Positions 53,670 through 63,092 of a stretch of DNA of 64,000 nt are shown here, piece after piece. The stretch covers positions 9,052 through 73,051 of the forward strand of contig CAZLVL010000014.1 in NCBI GenBank assembly GCA_964563155.1. The letters run 5' to 3'. Source of the DNA: DUPQ01 sp964563155. GTDB taxonomy: Bacteria > Bacillota > Clostridia > DUPQ01. How positions within the stretch are numbered: the stretch's first letter is position 1; every line of letters begins with the position of its first letter. Made by a program: the position numbers and the translations under genes. The notes under the pieces were generated by a model, which was given only the letters and a program-made list of their open reading frames with translations, did not search any database and was not told where the DNA came from.

Positions 53670-54347
53670 TTATAGCCTTATAATATACCAGGCTGTTTGC
53701 TTTTTTATATCTACTATTTCCACCTGTCCAAAAAAGGCTTCCATCTCCTCTTTTGCAACCTTTATGAAATTGAAATAATCACCAGCCTCGATAAACTCAA
53801 CCACATCACTTATAATGCCCCTCTTTTCATTGTAGTCATGAAAGATTATAAGGCCCTTTGAAACCCTTCTAAGTTCTTTATAAACCCATTGCCTTTGCCC
53901 TGGTTTTAGGGCATGAATTACAAAGGATGAAATAACTAAATCAAAGCTTTTATCAGCAAAAGGAAGTCTTTCATCTCTTTCAACTTTAAGTAAATCTATT
54001 GCTCTATTTGCTTTGCGAGTCTTTCTCTTGGCAACCCTAAGCATACCCACAGAAGCATCAATTCCCGTTACCTTATGTCCTCTTTGACTTAGAGCATAAG
54101 CTAAGGCCCCAGTTCCACAACCATAGTCCAAAACCTTCTCATAATTTGGCAACATAATATGAGAAGACATTTTATCTAATACCTTTTTGTAATGTCTTGT
54201 CTGTATCCTATAGACTGTACCATATAAAGGAGAAATGATATCGAATAATAAAGACATAACAACCAATCCATTCTTTTTAAATACTCTATCGACTACAAAA
54301 ACAAATGGACCCTTTCTTTGCTCCATAATAGAACAATTGATATGCAT
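53670..54347 (-). CDS. Class I SAM-dependent methyltransferase
   Basis: Up to 225 residues. VLDYGCGTGALAYAL (SAM motif I, near 94), VTGIDAS (acidic loop) and SFDLVISSFVIHAL (motif III) are clear. The start is uncertain: no strong ribosome site is present at 54347, and an ATG at 54257 (MSLLFD) is an alternative. UbiE/COQ5-like small-molecule or lipid methylation is possible, substrate unknown. Confidence 0.83.
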   Translation of the reverse strand: MHINCSIMEQRKGPFVFVVDRVFKKNGLVVMSLLFDIISPLYGTVYRIQTRHYKKVLDKMSSHIMLPNYEKVLDYGCGTGALAYALSQRGHKVTGIDASVGMLRVAKRKTRKANRAIDLLKVERDERLPFADKSFDLVISSFVIHALKPGQRQWVYKELRRVSKGLIIFHDYNEKRGIISDVVEFIEAGDYFNFIKVAKEEMEAFFGQVEIVDIKKQTAWYIIRL

Positions 54348-54651
54348 GTGTCAAAGTTTAAATATTACAGTATTATATATATTCTAAACACTTATATATT
54401 AATCCCTTAGTATTATCTGCCCTATAGTTTTCTTTCAAATCATATAAATAACAGACTCTTTCAAATCTTTTCCTTCTATATACATTCCATTATTCTTCTT
54501 AAGCTTTCAAATAAACTTCTATGCTAGCCCCTATAACTAGTGAATAAACCTTGAATTTATGATAAAGTAATAACTATTCTGAAAATAATATGCGGTGACT
54601 GGACTACCGTATTAATTAAGATAAATCATGGGTTAGCGGAGGTTAAGCAAG

Positions 54652-55422
54652 ATGGATGTCATTGTATTGGCGGGAGCGACAAAACCATCAGATCTGACAC
54701 AAAGTGAAGGCGTACATAATAAAGCCTTTATTCAGATTAATGGACAAGCAATGCTAAGTTATGTCGTGTCCGCTTTGCAGCAGGTGGCACAAATAGAAAA
54801 AATCGTTCTTGTAGGGCCAGCCCTAGAAATTCAAGCTCTTTTCACACCTTCTGATACCTTGATTGTAGTAGCTGAGGGTAAGTCTATAGTGGAAAATTTA
54901 CAAAGGGGATTAGCTGCCCTTGGTTCAACTAAACCTTGTTTAATTGTGACAGCTGATTCAGCTTTTTTGACATGTCTTGCTGTGGAAAATTTTCTGGCTG
55001 CCTGTCAACCCTATACAGCAGCAATTTACTACCCCATTATATCTCGAAGCGATATTGAATATCGCTTTCCTGATGTAAAACGTACTTATGTAAAATTAAT
55101 AGATGGTGAATTTACTGGTGGGAATGCTCTTTTAGTTGATCCAGTTCGACTAGAACAAGTGATGCCACAAATAAACCGTTTTTTTGCCTTACGAAAAAAA
55201 CCCTGGCGCTTGGCTGCTGTTTTTGGCATTGATCTTGTCTTGAAATTTTTCACAAAAAGGCTAACCATTGCTCAATTAGAAAAACGTTTTGCTACCATAT
55301 TTTCAGTACCTGGCCAAGCTGTAATTTTATCAGATGCTGAACTGGGTACAGATGTGGATAAACCTGAGGATTTAGAATTAGCCCGTAAATACCTTGTGCC
55401 ATCTGGAAATAATGGAATTTAA
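54652..55422 (+). CDS. MobA-like nucleotidyltransferase
   Basis: 256 residues. The N-terminus DVIVLAGATKPSDL followed by NKAFIQINGQAMLSYVVSAL resembles the NTP-transferase signature (LAGG...K, then G.PM). The acidic TADSAFLT supplies the metal site. GGAGG lies 9 bases before the ATG. It is one of only two plus-strand genes in the last 40 kb and pairs with the gene at 55486. Arginine is often coded by CGN, unlike the AGA-rich neighbours, suggesting transfer. Substrate unknown. Confidence 0.7.
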   Translation: MDVIVLAGATKPSDLTQSEGVHNKAFIQINGQAMLSYVVSALQQVAQIEKIVLVGPALEIQALFTPSDTLIVVAEGKSIVENLQRGLAALGSTKPCLIVTADSAFLTCLAVENFLAACQPYTAAIYYPIISRSDIEYRFPDVKRTYVKLIDGEFTGGNALLVDPVRLEQVMPQINRFFALRKKPWRLAAVFGIDLVLKFFTKRLTIAQLEKRFATIFSVPGQAVILSDAELGTDVDKPEDLELARKYLVPSGNNGI

Positions 55423-55485
55423 ATTTTATAATAATATAAGTGATTTTGCCCAATTTTGTTGGGCTTAAATATTGGAGGAAAAACA

Positions 55486-56385
55486 ATGAAACGAATAGTA
55501 AGTGTCAGTCTAGGTTCTTCGGTCCGTGACCATGCGGTAGAGCTTGATTTATTAGGTATGCCTTGTCGTGTGGAGCGTATTGGCGCCAATGGTGATATGA
55601 AAAAAATGATTGCTTTGATTGAAGAACTAGATGGAAAAGTCGATGCTTTTGGGCTTGGTGGCATTGGCCTCTATTTTCACACTACTAAAAAACGTTATAC
55701 TCTGCGTGATGCAGAGATTATAACAAGAGCAGCAAAAAAGACTCCAATCCTTGATGGTTCTGGCTTAAAAGACAGATTTGAAGGTAAAATTGTCCAATAC
55801 TTACAGCAAGAAACTGATTTACTAAAAGGTGCACCAAATGTTTTAGTAGCCTCCGGTGTAGACCGCTTTGGCATGGCTCATGCCCTTGATGCTGCTGGTT
55901 GTAACCTGACTATCGGTGATCTGGTTTTCATACTTGGCCTACCTATTCCCCTACGCTCTATGCGTTCTTTGGACATATTTGCCTCTATCTTGTTACCCCC
56001 ACTAAGCAAGCTACCTTTTTCTATGATTTATCCTACTGGTAAAAAACAGGAAGAAAATACTCCTAAGGCTTCTCATTTATTTGACAAAGCGGATATTATT
56101 GCAGGTGATTTTCTTTTTATTCGTCGCTATATGCCCGAAAATTTGTCTGGAAAGATAGTTCTAACCAATACTACAACAGCAGCCGATGTGGAACTACTAA
56201 GACAACGGGGTGTGAAAACACTGGTGACTACAACACCTGACTTAAATGGTCGTTCTTTTGGAGTGAATGTAATGGAAGCCTTACTGGTCGCTTTATCTGG
56301 TAAGGGACATGAGTTGACTCCAGAAGAATATGATGAACTGTTAGTAAAGATAAATTTTGCACCACGAATTGTGGAATTAAACTAG
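55486..56385 (+). CDS. Quinate 5-dehydrogenase-like protein
   Basis: 299 residues from ATG 55486 with GGAGG 7 bases upstream; the frame is open to 55456. Proteins of this type in Clostridia and Negativicutes are usually labelled quinate 5-dehydrogenase, but no classical GxGxxG Rossmann motif was seen; AFGLGGIGLYF is the closest stretch. DATGCDL-like DAAGCNLTIGDLVFILGLPIP and TTTPDLNGRSFGVNVMEAL are the conserved-looking blocks. Function is inferred from the label and is uncertain. It lies 63 bases after the nucleotidyltransferase, probably one operon. Confidence 0.6.
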   Translation: MKRIVSVSLGSSVRDHAVELDLLGMPCRVERIGANGDMKKMIALIEELDGKVDAFGLGGIGLYFHTTKKRYTLRDAEIITRAAKKTPILDGSGLKDRFEGKIVQYLQQETDLLKGAPNVLVASGVDRFGMAHALDAAGCNLTIGDLVFILGLPIPLRSMRSLDIFASILLPPLSKLPFSMIYPTGKKQEENTPKASHLFDKADIIAGDFLFIRRYMPENLSGKIVLTNTTTAADVELLRQRGVKTLVTTTPDLNGRSFGVNVMEALLVALSGKGHELTPEEYDELLVKINFAPRIVELN

Positions 56386-56497
56386 CAACACTTCGTAGGC
56401 AATTTACTTTTCAATTCATACTAATAACTATATAGATATTCCAAAACAAAGTATTTTTAACTTCCTACTTTGTCATATCCACAATCATGAGCCTGTA

Positions 56498-57370
56498 TCA
56501 TTTTATACTTTCATCGTATTTTCTAATACCTGCTGCAATATCTGGCTTTAGTATTAAATGTCGAAACCAAAAGTTACCTTTGGTTAAATCATTTCCATAA
56601 AAACGAATATCTTTCTTACGATTTTGTTCAGATAGTTCTATATCAAGTCCCCTTGCCTCTTGGGTATCGCAGATAATATTATTGCCCTTGTTTGCATATA
56701 TTTTAGATTTGCCATTCATGGTAAATCCCGCCATTTTCATCATTGCTCCCATTTTACCTGGCATATACTCAAGTTTTCCAAGACTATTTACATAAATAAC
56801 TGGAACCCCAAATGCTTGGACATATGTATTACAAAGATAATCATTTGTTCTCTTCTCCTCTTCCTCCTTTTTGGGATCTGCTGGACTTCCATGGGGAAAA
56901 ACTATTAGACTAATTGTTTTATCTTTAATGTTTTCATAAAAGTGTTTACGCCTAGCATCGTAGCAAATTGCGACACCTACATTTCCAAAGGGTGTAGTAA
57001 TGATATTATCAAACCAACCTCTTTTGAAGACAGCTGACTCACCTTCACTTTTTGTAACAATACCATATACTTGGTTTTTATCAGCAATCATATATCTATT
57101 AAAATAGTCTCCATTTTCATAATCAATATACCCTATGCCAATATATGTACTATATTTTGCTGCCATATTCATGGCCCAGGAAGAGGTATCTTTACCACTA
57201 TCATCAGCATATTTCCATATGGCTTGGCTTGCCATATAACTACATAAGGCTAATTCTGGTAACAAGACCAAATCCGGAGATGGAAGTGCAGATATGAGAG
57301 ATTCAATATACTGTTTACGTTCAGCAATACCCTTTAAATCATTGTTCAATTCTAAGGCAAATATTCTCAT
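56498..57370 (-). CDS. Carbon-nitrogen hydrolase (nitrilase superfamily) protein
   Basis: 290 residues. Catalytic set in context: Glu in LLPELALCS (near 39), Lys in VTKSE (near 107) and Cys in AICYDARR (near 140). The alpha-beta-beta-alpha fold pattern (VFPHGSP) fits. It hydrolyses amides or nitriles; the substrate is unknown. Length and motifs are normal. Confidence 0.8.
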   Translation of the reverse strand: MRIFALELNNDLKGIAERKQYIESLISALPSPDLVLLPELALCSYMASQAIWKYADDSGKDTSSWAMNMAAKYSTYIGIGYIDYENGDYFNRYMIADKNQVYGIVTKSEGESAVFKRGWFDNIITTPFGNVGVAICYDARRKHFYENIKDKTISLIVFPHGSPADPKKEEEEKRTNDYLCNTYVQAFGVPVIYVNSLGKLEYMPGKMGAMMKMAGFTMNGKSKIYANKGNNIICDTQEARGLDIELSEQNRKKDIRFYGNDLTKGNFWFRHLILKPDIAAGIRKYDESIK

Positions 57371-57373
57371 GTT

Positions 57374-57514
57374 TTACTCCCTTAAACCTAGTTTATATTC
57401 AGCTCTATTTTCATCCACTATTCTAGCTACCTTTGAAAGTTGGGATATACCCTTCTTTTTTCCTTTAATGTCATAAGCCTTAGTGATTCCATATTTATTA
57501 AAAACAGTCCTATG
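57374..57514 (-). pseudogene. Short N-terminal-type gene remnant, possibly RsgA-like
   Basis: A frame without a start codon reads NKYGITKAYDI, then KGKKKGISQLSKVARIVDE and NRAEYKLGLRE, and stops. The arrangement (KYG..., then GR/ARV..E.R..Y.L) is loosely like the start of the ribosome GTPase RsgA. The match is weak, and no GTPase domain is present. Confidence 0.25.
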
Positions 57515-57523
57515 TCATCTTGC

Positions 57524-58900
57524 TTAGTCAAAGAAGTCTTCCAAGGAAAGATTCACTATATCAGAATCTTCAACTGCCACCGGTTTTTTTGTGAACAGAT
57601 ATTTAAAAGTTGTGTACTCACTGAAGTAATCTGCTCGCTCTTTCAATGCTTCTATTGTCTTGTTCACCTTGAATGAGTTTCGACATTTGCATTCGCCAAT
57701 AAGTAGCTCCTTACCTGTCATGGACTCTACGACCACATCTAATTCCTGCACCTTACCTTTTTTGTCTTTTCCCCACCATCTGCCAAATGACTTAGCCATA
57801 AAGGGTAATTTGCCCTGGCCATTCAATCTACGAAGATACTGGCGGACAACTTCTTCAAAGATAGGGCCAATGAAATCAGACAAATCATCCAAGGCTAAAG
57901 CAAAGTAAATATCTCCATTTCCTCGTTCAATTTCAGTCCTTACAGAAAAGATATAACGATACCAAAAGGCAATGAAATTCTCTGTAATATAGTACTGACT
58001 TGTTTTACCCTTCAAAGGATTTGAACCAAATGGTATCACTCGTTCAATGTAATTTAGTTCTTGTAAGGCGATGAGATATCTTGAAATGAAGTTGCTTTCT
58101 AATTTTGTAAAGCCAGCAATCTCACCTAATGTATTTGAACCACTGGCAATAGCTTGAAGTACTGCATTGTAATTTGCAGGCTCTCTAAATTCTTGTTTCA
58201 TCAGTAAGATACCTTCATTGTTCAAGTACCCAGTGATTTCAAAATATAATTCTCTAAGGTTCTCCTCAAAGCTTAATTTTTGATCAATTAAAGAAAGGTA
58301 ATAGGGTGTTCCTCCGACACAAGCATAGTAGCGTATTTTATCTTCATTACTCACATTGGGATAAAACAAAGCTGAATCATAATAGTCTAGTGGATTGATT
58401 TTTAATTGTCCGGTTCGTCTTCCAAATAAGGGGCTTTTTTCACCTAAGACTTGATTTTCCATAAAACTCATTGATGAGCCACATAAAATTAAGAAAATAT
58501 TAGTACCCTTAAACTCATAGTCAATTACATGCTGCAAGATTGAGTTAAGTGATTTATTGGCTGATGCAGCATAAGGATACTCGTCAATAACAAGCACCAA
58601 GTGTTTATCTCCCAACTGTTCTTTGATGATAGTAAATAGGCTATTCCAATTATCAACTGTTGGGAAATTACTAATTCCCAACTTCTCACCCAATAAACGT
58701 GAAAACTTTTTTAAGTTAAGAGAATCATTTACCTCTTCTGCTGGAAGATACAGTGAATTCTTATTCTTAATAAACTCATTAAGCAAAGACGTCTTCCCAA
58801 TTCGACGACGACCATAAACTACTACCATTTGAAAACTCTTTTTCTTATAAATTTTCTCTAGGGATTCTAGTTCTTTTTCTCTGCCTAAAAACATAGCCAT
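57524..58900 (-). CDS. Archaeal-type ATPase (DUF234 group)
   Basis: 458 residues. MAMFLGREKELE at the start, Walker A YGRRRIGKTS at 29-38, Walker B LVLVIDEYPYA near 120, and a winged-helix-like segment near 270 (LGEIAGFTKLESNFISRYL). The C-terminal 100 residues hold a nuclease-like DUF234 region (VQELDVVVESMT, then LLIGECKCR). It is the third lone ATPase of this general kind in the window. Its function is unknown, and a defence or selfish role has been suggested for relatives. Confidence 0.82.
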   Translation of the reverse strand: MAMFLGREKELESLEKIYKKKSFQMVVVYGRRRIGKTSLLNEFIKNKNSLYLPAEEVNDSLNLKKFSRLLGEKLGISNFPTVDNWNSLFTIIKEQLGDKHLVLVIDEYPYAASANKSLNSILQHVIDYEFKGTNIFLILCGSSMSFMENQVLGEKSPLFGRRTGQLKINPLDYYDSALFYPNVSNEDKIRYYACVGGTPYYLSLIDQKLSFEENLRELYFEITGYLNNEGILLMKQEFREPANYNAVLQAIASGSNTLGEIAGFTKLESNFISRYLIALQELNYIERVIPFGSNPLKGKTSQYYITENFIAFWYRYIFSVRTEIERGNGDIYFALALDDLSDFIGPIFEEVVRQYLRRLNGQGKLPFMAKSFGRWWGKDKKGKVQELDVVVESMTGKELLIGECKCRNSFKVNKTIEALKERADYFSEYTTFKYLFTKKPVAVEDSDIVNLSLEDFFD

Positions 58901-59003
58901 ATCTCCATTTTACTATTTAGGATTATTATAATCTAAAGTAGTAAAATATTCAAGCAGCATTTAAGCCCTATACATGATTATACTAATCCAGATTAGTATA
59001 ATT

Positions 59004-59453
59004 CTAATTTCCTAAATACCCGGCAAACTGCTGACCTATTATTTCTTCAAGAGCACTTATAATTTCATTACTTTCACCCACATAAAGAACAATTATATTA
59101 TCTGTTTTGTAAAAATGTGGTAATGAAGCCCAACTGATCTCAACACTTTTATCCTTGTTATTGTAACTAAATCCACTTTTATTTATATAAGAGGCATCTT
59201 CTTCCATTTCTTTGTCGGTTTCATAAAAATATACTGACATGTTTTCCTCAGTATCTATTGTTAACCATTTTCTTTGTCCTTGCAGAATACTTTCTCCAAC
59301 ATCCTCAGCTATTATAGAAAAACCTCTTTCTTCCAGTTTAATAATAAGGTTTTCATAAGCTTTCTCATCCCTATTTATAACTTGCTTAGTACAGCCAATT
59401 AATAAAATTAATATAAGGTTGAAGACTAACACTTTTAACAATATTTTTTTCAT
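59004..59453 (-). CDS. Putative lipoprotein of unknown function
   Basis: 149 residues from ATG 59453 with GAGG 5 bases upstream. A lipobox LIGC ends an N-terminal hydrophobic run, so the mature protein is lipid-anchored outside the membrane. The rest is a small alpha/beta domain (ERGFSIIAEDVGESILQG). No family was recognised. It follows the SUMF-like gene by about 40 bases. Confidence 0.65.
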   Translation of the reverse strand: MKKILLKVLVFNLILILLIGCTKQVINRDEKAYENLIIKLEERGFSIIAEDVGESILQGQRKWLTIDTEENMSVYFYETDKEMEEDASYINKSGFSYNNKDKSVEISWASLPHFYKTDNIIVLYVGESNEIISALEEIIGQQFAGYLGN

Positions 59454-59494
59454 AAACACCTCAGCTTCTTTATGCTACATCTCTTAGTTTGTAA

Positions 59495-60211
59495 TTATAT
59501 ACTTGTACGACAGATTCTAAATCCTTGATGATGAGTTGTACAATATGGCCCACGATGCACTCTTCTTGTCAAATCACTTGTTGATTTGCCATTTATCCAA
59601 TTATTCCCTCTGACAACTTTCATTTTTCCTTTAATCGGTCCAGTTGGATTATCCATGAAATCAGATTCATATTTGTCAAACCAATCCCAGCACCATTCGA
59701 AAACATTACCACACATATCGTATAGGCCTAATTCATTGGGTAGCTTCCCTCCTTTGGGATGTGTAGTCCTTCCAGCATTTTCGCTATACCATGCAACTTC
59801 ATCAAGCAAATCACTACCGGCATAAAGATAACCTTTGCTTTTTACTCCGCCAATTGCTGCAAATTCCCATTCTGCTTCTGTCGGTAAGCGATAACCGTTA
59901 GTATTAAAATCGCACTCTACTTGTTCACCTTCTATAAAATAGCAGGGATTTAAATCATCTTTTTGACTTTTCTTGTTGCAGAACAATACCGCTTCATACC
60001 AATTGACACTTTCAACTGGCAAATTATTATCCTTAAAGTAGGACGGGTTATAATCCATAACTTGATTCCAATCTTCTTGCGTTACAACAAAGTCATCGAT
60101 ATAAAAGCTATCTACTTTGACCGTAATTGTTGGAATCAATAACCCTTTCTTAACTTGAAAGCCTGCTTTACGAACAAATACTCCTCCGTCAACTTTTACA
60201 AAATTATTCAC
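59495..60211 (-). CDS. Formylglycine-generating enzyme (SUMF1)-like protein
   Basis: 238 residues. GYRLPTEAEWEFAA, LYDMCGNVFEWCWDWFD and VVRGNNWI then GFRICR are the FGE-sulfatase-modifying motif series. The late region that normally has RSAYR or a paired active-site cysteine reads TRRVHRGPYCTTHHQ, so true FGE activity is doubtful. Many such proteins have other C-type-lectin-like roles. No sulfatase is nearby. Confidence 0.8.
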   Translation of the reverse strand: MNNFVKVDGGVFVRKAGFQVKKGLLIPTITVKVDSFYIDDFVVTQEDWNQVMDYNPSYFKDNNLPVESVNWYEAVLFCNKKSQKDDLNPCYFIEGEQVECDFNTNGYRLPTEAEWEFAAIGGVKSKGYLYAGSDLLDEVAWYSENAGRTTHPKGGKLPNELGLYDMCGNVFEWCWDWFDKYESDFMDNPTGPIKGKMKVVRGNNWINGKSTSDLTRRVHRGPYCTTHHQGFRICRTSI

Positions 60212-60426
60212 GTTAATACCTCATATACTTTGTTTTGTTCCAGCTCCAACATCAAAACTATCGTTTAACCTTGTCTTGAGAAATTTATAAAGATAACATG
60301 GATAGATATTATCCCCTTTGTGAAAGAGAGGAATCTTCAAAATAGGATATGCTTTATTTATAGACATCTGATTCCAGACAAAATTTTTCTAGCTAATCAG
60401 CTTATGGATAATGAGCATATTCCCAA

Positions 60427-60945
60427 TTAGAAGCATGTTTCTTTATATCTTTTTAAGGCTATTCTTATAACACCTGCTATTGTTGCTTTATTCATATAAG
60501 GATCTCCAAAATGATGTGATGTGTTTTTAATTTCTTCTTTAATGATTTTCTCAAAATTCTCATGATTTATTCTTTTTGCCTCTAACTCTTCTTCTAGTGA
60601 CTTTTTATAGATAAATTCATATTCTTTTAACCCCTGAATTGTCCAAAATGTATCGTAAAACACGGTTCCATAGGCACGAATCCAGTCCCACATGATTTCA
60701 GGATCAGAAACATTCGGATTCTCTAAATGACACCTTTTACAAAGAAGGACCAAATTTGATGGTTCATCACTTCCTCCCAGCGACGAAGGCACAATGTGAC
60801 ATCTTTCTAGTCCTCTTTCATGCCCACATCTCCAATACCTTACATGAGCCTCAGCAGCATCTACACTTAATCCACACTCATCAACTCTAGAAAACCAGTA
60901 GTCGACTATTTCCTGATAATTACATTTTATATTTTTTCTTTTCAT
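60427..60945 (-). CDS. HNH endonuclease domain protein
   Basis: 172 residues. The HNH core is RCHIVPSSLGGSDEPSNLVLLCKRCH, with a further C in CGHER as the zinc finger partner. The remaining C-terminal part is helical. HNH proteins of this size occur in restriction or homing contexts; no partner is visible. 60946-61301 holds only broken short frames without recognisable motif. Confidence 0.75.
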   Translation of the reverse strand: MKRKNIKCNYQEIVDYWFSRVDECGLSVDAAEAHVRYWRCGHERGLERCHIVPSSLGGSDEPSNLVLLCKRCHLENPNVSDPEIMWDWIRAYGTVFYDTFWTIQGLKEYEFIYKKSLEEELEAKRINHENFEKIIKEEIKNTSHHFGDPYMNKATIAGVIRIALKRYKETCF

Positions 60946-61301
60946 AATATTCTCTCCTATTTATTATTCAAAATCTTGATTCTGAGTTTTTCCTAAATTT
61001 GATAATAAAGCGTTCATTGTCTATTGTAGTTTCAAACTTTTCTTCAGCTTGGTATAAATTCTATTATCCTTACTATTTTTACTACGAACTATGACTGTGT
61101 CACCACCGACACTTGTTTTGACACAGATATATCATAAGTAAAGTTTCACACCTCCAATACTCCCTTGATGCGGATTTTATTCAAGCATTGGACCCATTAA
61201 CAATCCCTGATAGTTCATATGTACATTCCCTATTTTGCATCGCTTACATGCTTCTTTTAATTTCTTAGAAATCTTTAGGGAAGAAACACCTTATCTATAA
61301 T

Positions 61302-61853
61302 TCATTTATTCATAGATACATTCTGAATTATTACCATCAATTCATCAACAACTTGGTCTACAGGGCGATTATTTATGAAATACTTGTTCTCAATTTTCTT
61401 ATAAACCCTTCTTGCATATACAATATCTTCATGTATTTCCTTTATATAATGATCTTTATGCTCTTCCTTATATTCATCATCTTTATAGACATTATCATTC
61501 TCATCAGAAAAAATCAGTCTTTCAAAAATATGTTCTTCTGAGTCCTGCAATTCAATTGCTATTACCTGCTCCAAGTCTAGAAGGGAGTTAAAATTTCTAG
61601 CATAAAAAAACGGACTTACTGCGATAACCACATTATCTTTGTATTCATTCAGCAAACTTTTTAATAACTTGCCCTTTATTTGATCTCGTTCATGTGGAAA
61701 CGGGTTTTCTTGTATAAACTTTTCTAAGGTTGTATGAAATCGCTTTTTTATTTCTTCATCCATATCAAGAAAAAGATAATTTAATTTTTTGGCGAGTTTC
61801 TCACCCGTTACCGTTTTTCCTACATTCGTTACACCAAAAAGCATAATGATCAT
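61302..61853 (-). CDS. Small P-loop kinase, shikimate kinase-like
   Basis: 183 residues. Walker A GVTNVGKT (residues 7-14), followed by FLDMDEEIKKRF like the DxD segment of shikimate kinases. The rest lacks the clear shikimate-binding GG motif and is highly charged. GAGGG lies 7 bases before the ATG. Likely a nucleotide-dependent kinase of unknown substrate. Confidence 0.7.
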   Translation of the reverse strand: MIIMLFGVTNVGKTVTGEKLAKKLNYLFLDMDEEIKKRFHTTLEKFIQENPFPHERDQIKGKLLKSLLNEYKDNVVIAVSPFFYARNFNSLLDLEQVIAIELQDSEEHIFERLIFSDENDNVYKDDEYKEEHKDHYIKEIHEDIVYARRVYKKIENKYFINNRPVDQVVDELMVIIQNVSMNK

Positions 61854-62002
61854 TATTAGTCCCTCTTCATTTCCCTTACTTTACACATAGAAAAATTCAT
61901 ATTTCTCGCTTTTTCTCATATGTCATTCTTTTTAGCATTGATTCTTTATAATCTTTTTCTGTCTCCAGAAAGATACGACTAGTCGAGATATTCCTATCAG
62001 AT

Positions 62003-62037
62003 AATGGCAGCCTAGGCTTTTTATCTGGGCTGCCATT
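62003..62037. repeat. Perfect 10-bp inverted repeat after the toxin gene
   Basis: AATGGCAGCC / GGCTGCCATT around a 15-base loop, just after the toxin stop codon. There is no T-run, so it is a terminator-like or RNA-stabilising stem. Confidence 0.5.
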
Positions 62038-62043
62038 GCCTTT

Positions 62044-62310
62044 TTATTTGTATACATTACTTCTATGCTCAGCATTCAAAATTAAAACTATTAGTTTATC
62101 TTCTTGTACTTCTGCAATAACCCTATAATCGCCTATCCTATACCTGATACTTCCTTTTAAATTTCCCTTTAAAGTCTTTCCTTTAGCATAAGGATTATTA
62201 GTGCCTTCTAAGTTTTTATCTATCCAGGACAGTATATACAATTTATTATGATTATCCATCTTTTTAAATTGCTGGAGTGCTTTTTTTGAGTAAAGAACTT
62301 TATATGTCAT
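62044..62310 (-). CDS. RelE/ParE-family toxin
   Basis: 88 residues. YKVLYSKKALQQFKKMD at the start and KGNLKGSIRYRIGDYRVIAEV in the core are the RelE/ParE fold pattern, with R residues likely used to bind or cut ribosome-bound RNA. It immediately follows the antitoxin (no gap) in the same operon. Confidence 0.85.
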   Translation of the reverse strand: MTYKVLYSKKALQQFKKMDNHNKLYILSWIDKNLEGTNNPYAKGKTLKGNLKGSIRYRIGDYRVIAEVQEDKLIVLILNAEHRSNVYK

Positions 62311-62547
62311 TTATAGTTCTTCTTTCTCTATACCTAGCTCTTTTAATACTTCATCGTGGGTATAGGTAGTATTGTCTTTTTCAAACTCTTTCATACCTTC
62401 TTGATAGAGCTTCAAATGTATTTCATTTTCAATTATGTCATCAATACTTTCTCTAATAACATCAGATATTGTTTTATTATTTGATTTGGCATAACTTTCA
62501 AGTAATCTTTTATCTGCTTCATTTACTCTAACATTAATAATACTCAT
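62311..62547 (-). CDS. RelB/DUF6290-family antitoxin
   Basis: 78 residues. The ribbon strand INVRVNEADKR is followed by helices with ISDVIRESIDDIIENE, and the C-terminal tail is acidic. It resembles the orphan antitoxin at 15224. It should bind the toxin and repress its operon. Confidence 0.85.
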   Translation of the reverse strand: MSIINVRVNEADKRLLESYAKSNNKTISDVIRESIDDIIENEIHLKLYQEGMKEFEKDNTTYTHDEVLKELGIEKEEL

Positions 62548-62625
62548 ATAAATCCCTCCTTTGTATTACGTTGTAATACAATTATATATTTTCTGTTTAA
62601 CTCTGTCAATATTTCATTAATAGAG

Positions 62626-62727
62626 TCAAGTCTTTTCTTCGATAACTTTTGGCAAATTAAGTTTTCCTGAATTGTTTTGAAAAATGAGTTCTAATTCTTC
62701 ACATGATATTTCGAATAATTTACTCAT
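62626..62727 (-). CDS. 33-residue frame with a good ribosome site
   Basis: AGGAG lies 7 bases before the ATG. The sequence begins MSKLFEISCEEL and ends in KVIEEKT. No family was recognised. It may be a genuine small peptide or the start of a lost gene. Confidence 0.3.
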   Translation of the reverse strand: MSKLFEISCEELELIFQNNSGKLNLPKVIEEKT

Positions 62728-62846
62728 GATTAATCTCCTGTATTTTTCTAACTTACATACCAATCACAATGTCTTGTTTCTGTGATTCTGATGACTGTTG
62801 AGCCTGGTACCCCTTTAGCAGAAAAATTAGTGCTACAGCGTTTTCG

Positions 62847-63075
62847 TCAATCCAACTTCTGCATGAATTTATTCGCCAGCTTATATACCTGTTTTATTTC
62901 TTTCGAAGACAAGCTCCACATGCTTAATTCTGCCAAAATTAAATCCGGATGTTTTTTGCTAATATTCCTTAATGCATTTCCTACAGATTTTCGCACATAT
63001 CCACAGGGGGCAGTTCAACTATTTTCTTACCCAGTTCTTTCATAATTGCGCAATCGCATACAAATATTTTAAACC
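62847..63075 (-). pseudogene. Decayed DNA alkylation repair (AlkD-like) gene, C-terminal part
   Basis: A frame reads YVRKSVGNALRNISKKH, then PDLILAELSMWSLSSKEIKQ and VYKLANKF, and ends at a TGA at 62847. YVRKSVGNALR.ISK and VYKLA.KF are the HEAT-like end of AlkD-family glycosylases. Upstream, the reading frame shifts (AIMKELGKKIVELPP), so the gene is broken. No start codon remains. Confidence 0.5.
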
Positions 63076-63092
63076 GTGAGAAACTCATTTCA

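Noticed and set aside
62782..63045. Plus-strand frame of 87 residues
   Set aside because: Antisense to the AlkD-like remnant, with no ribosome site or motif.
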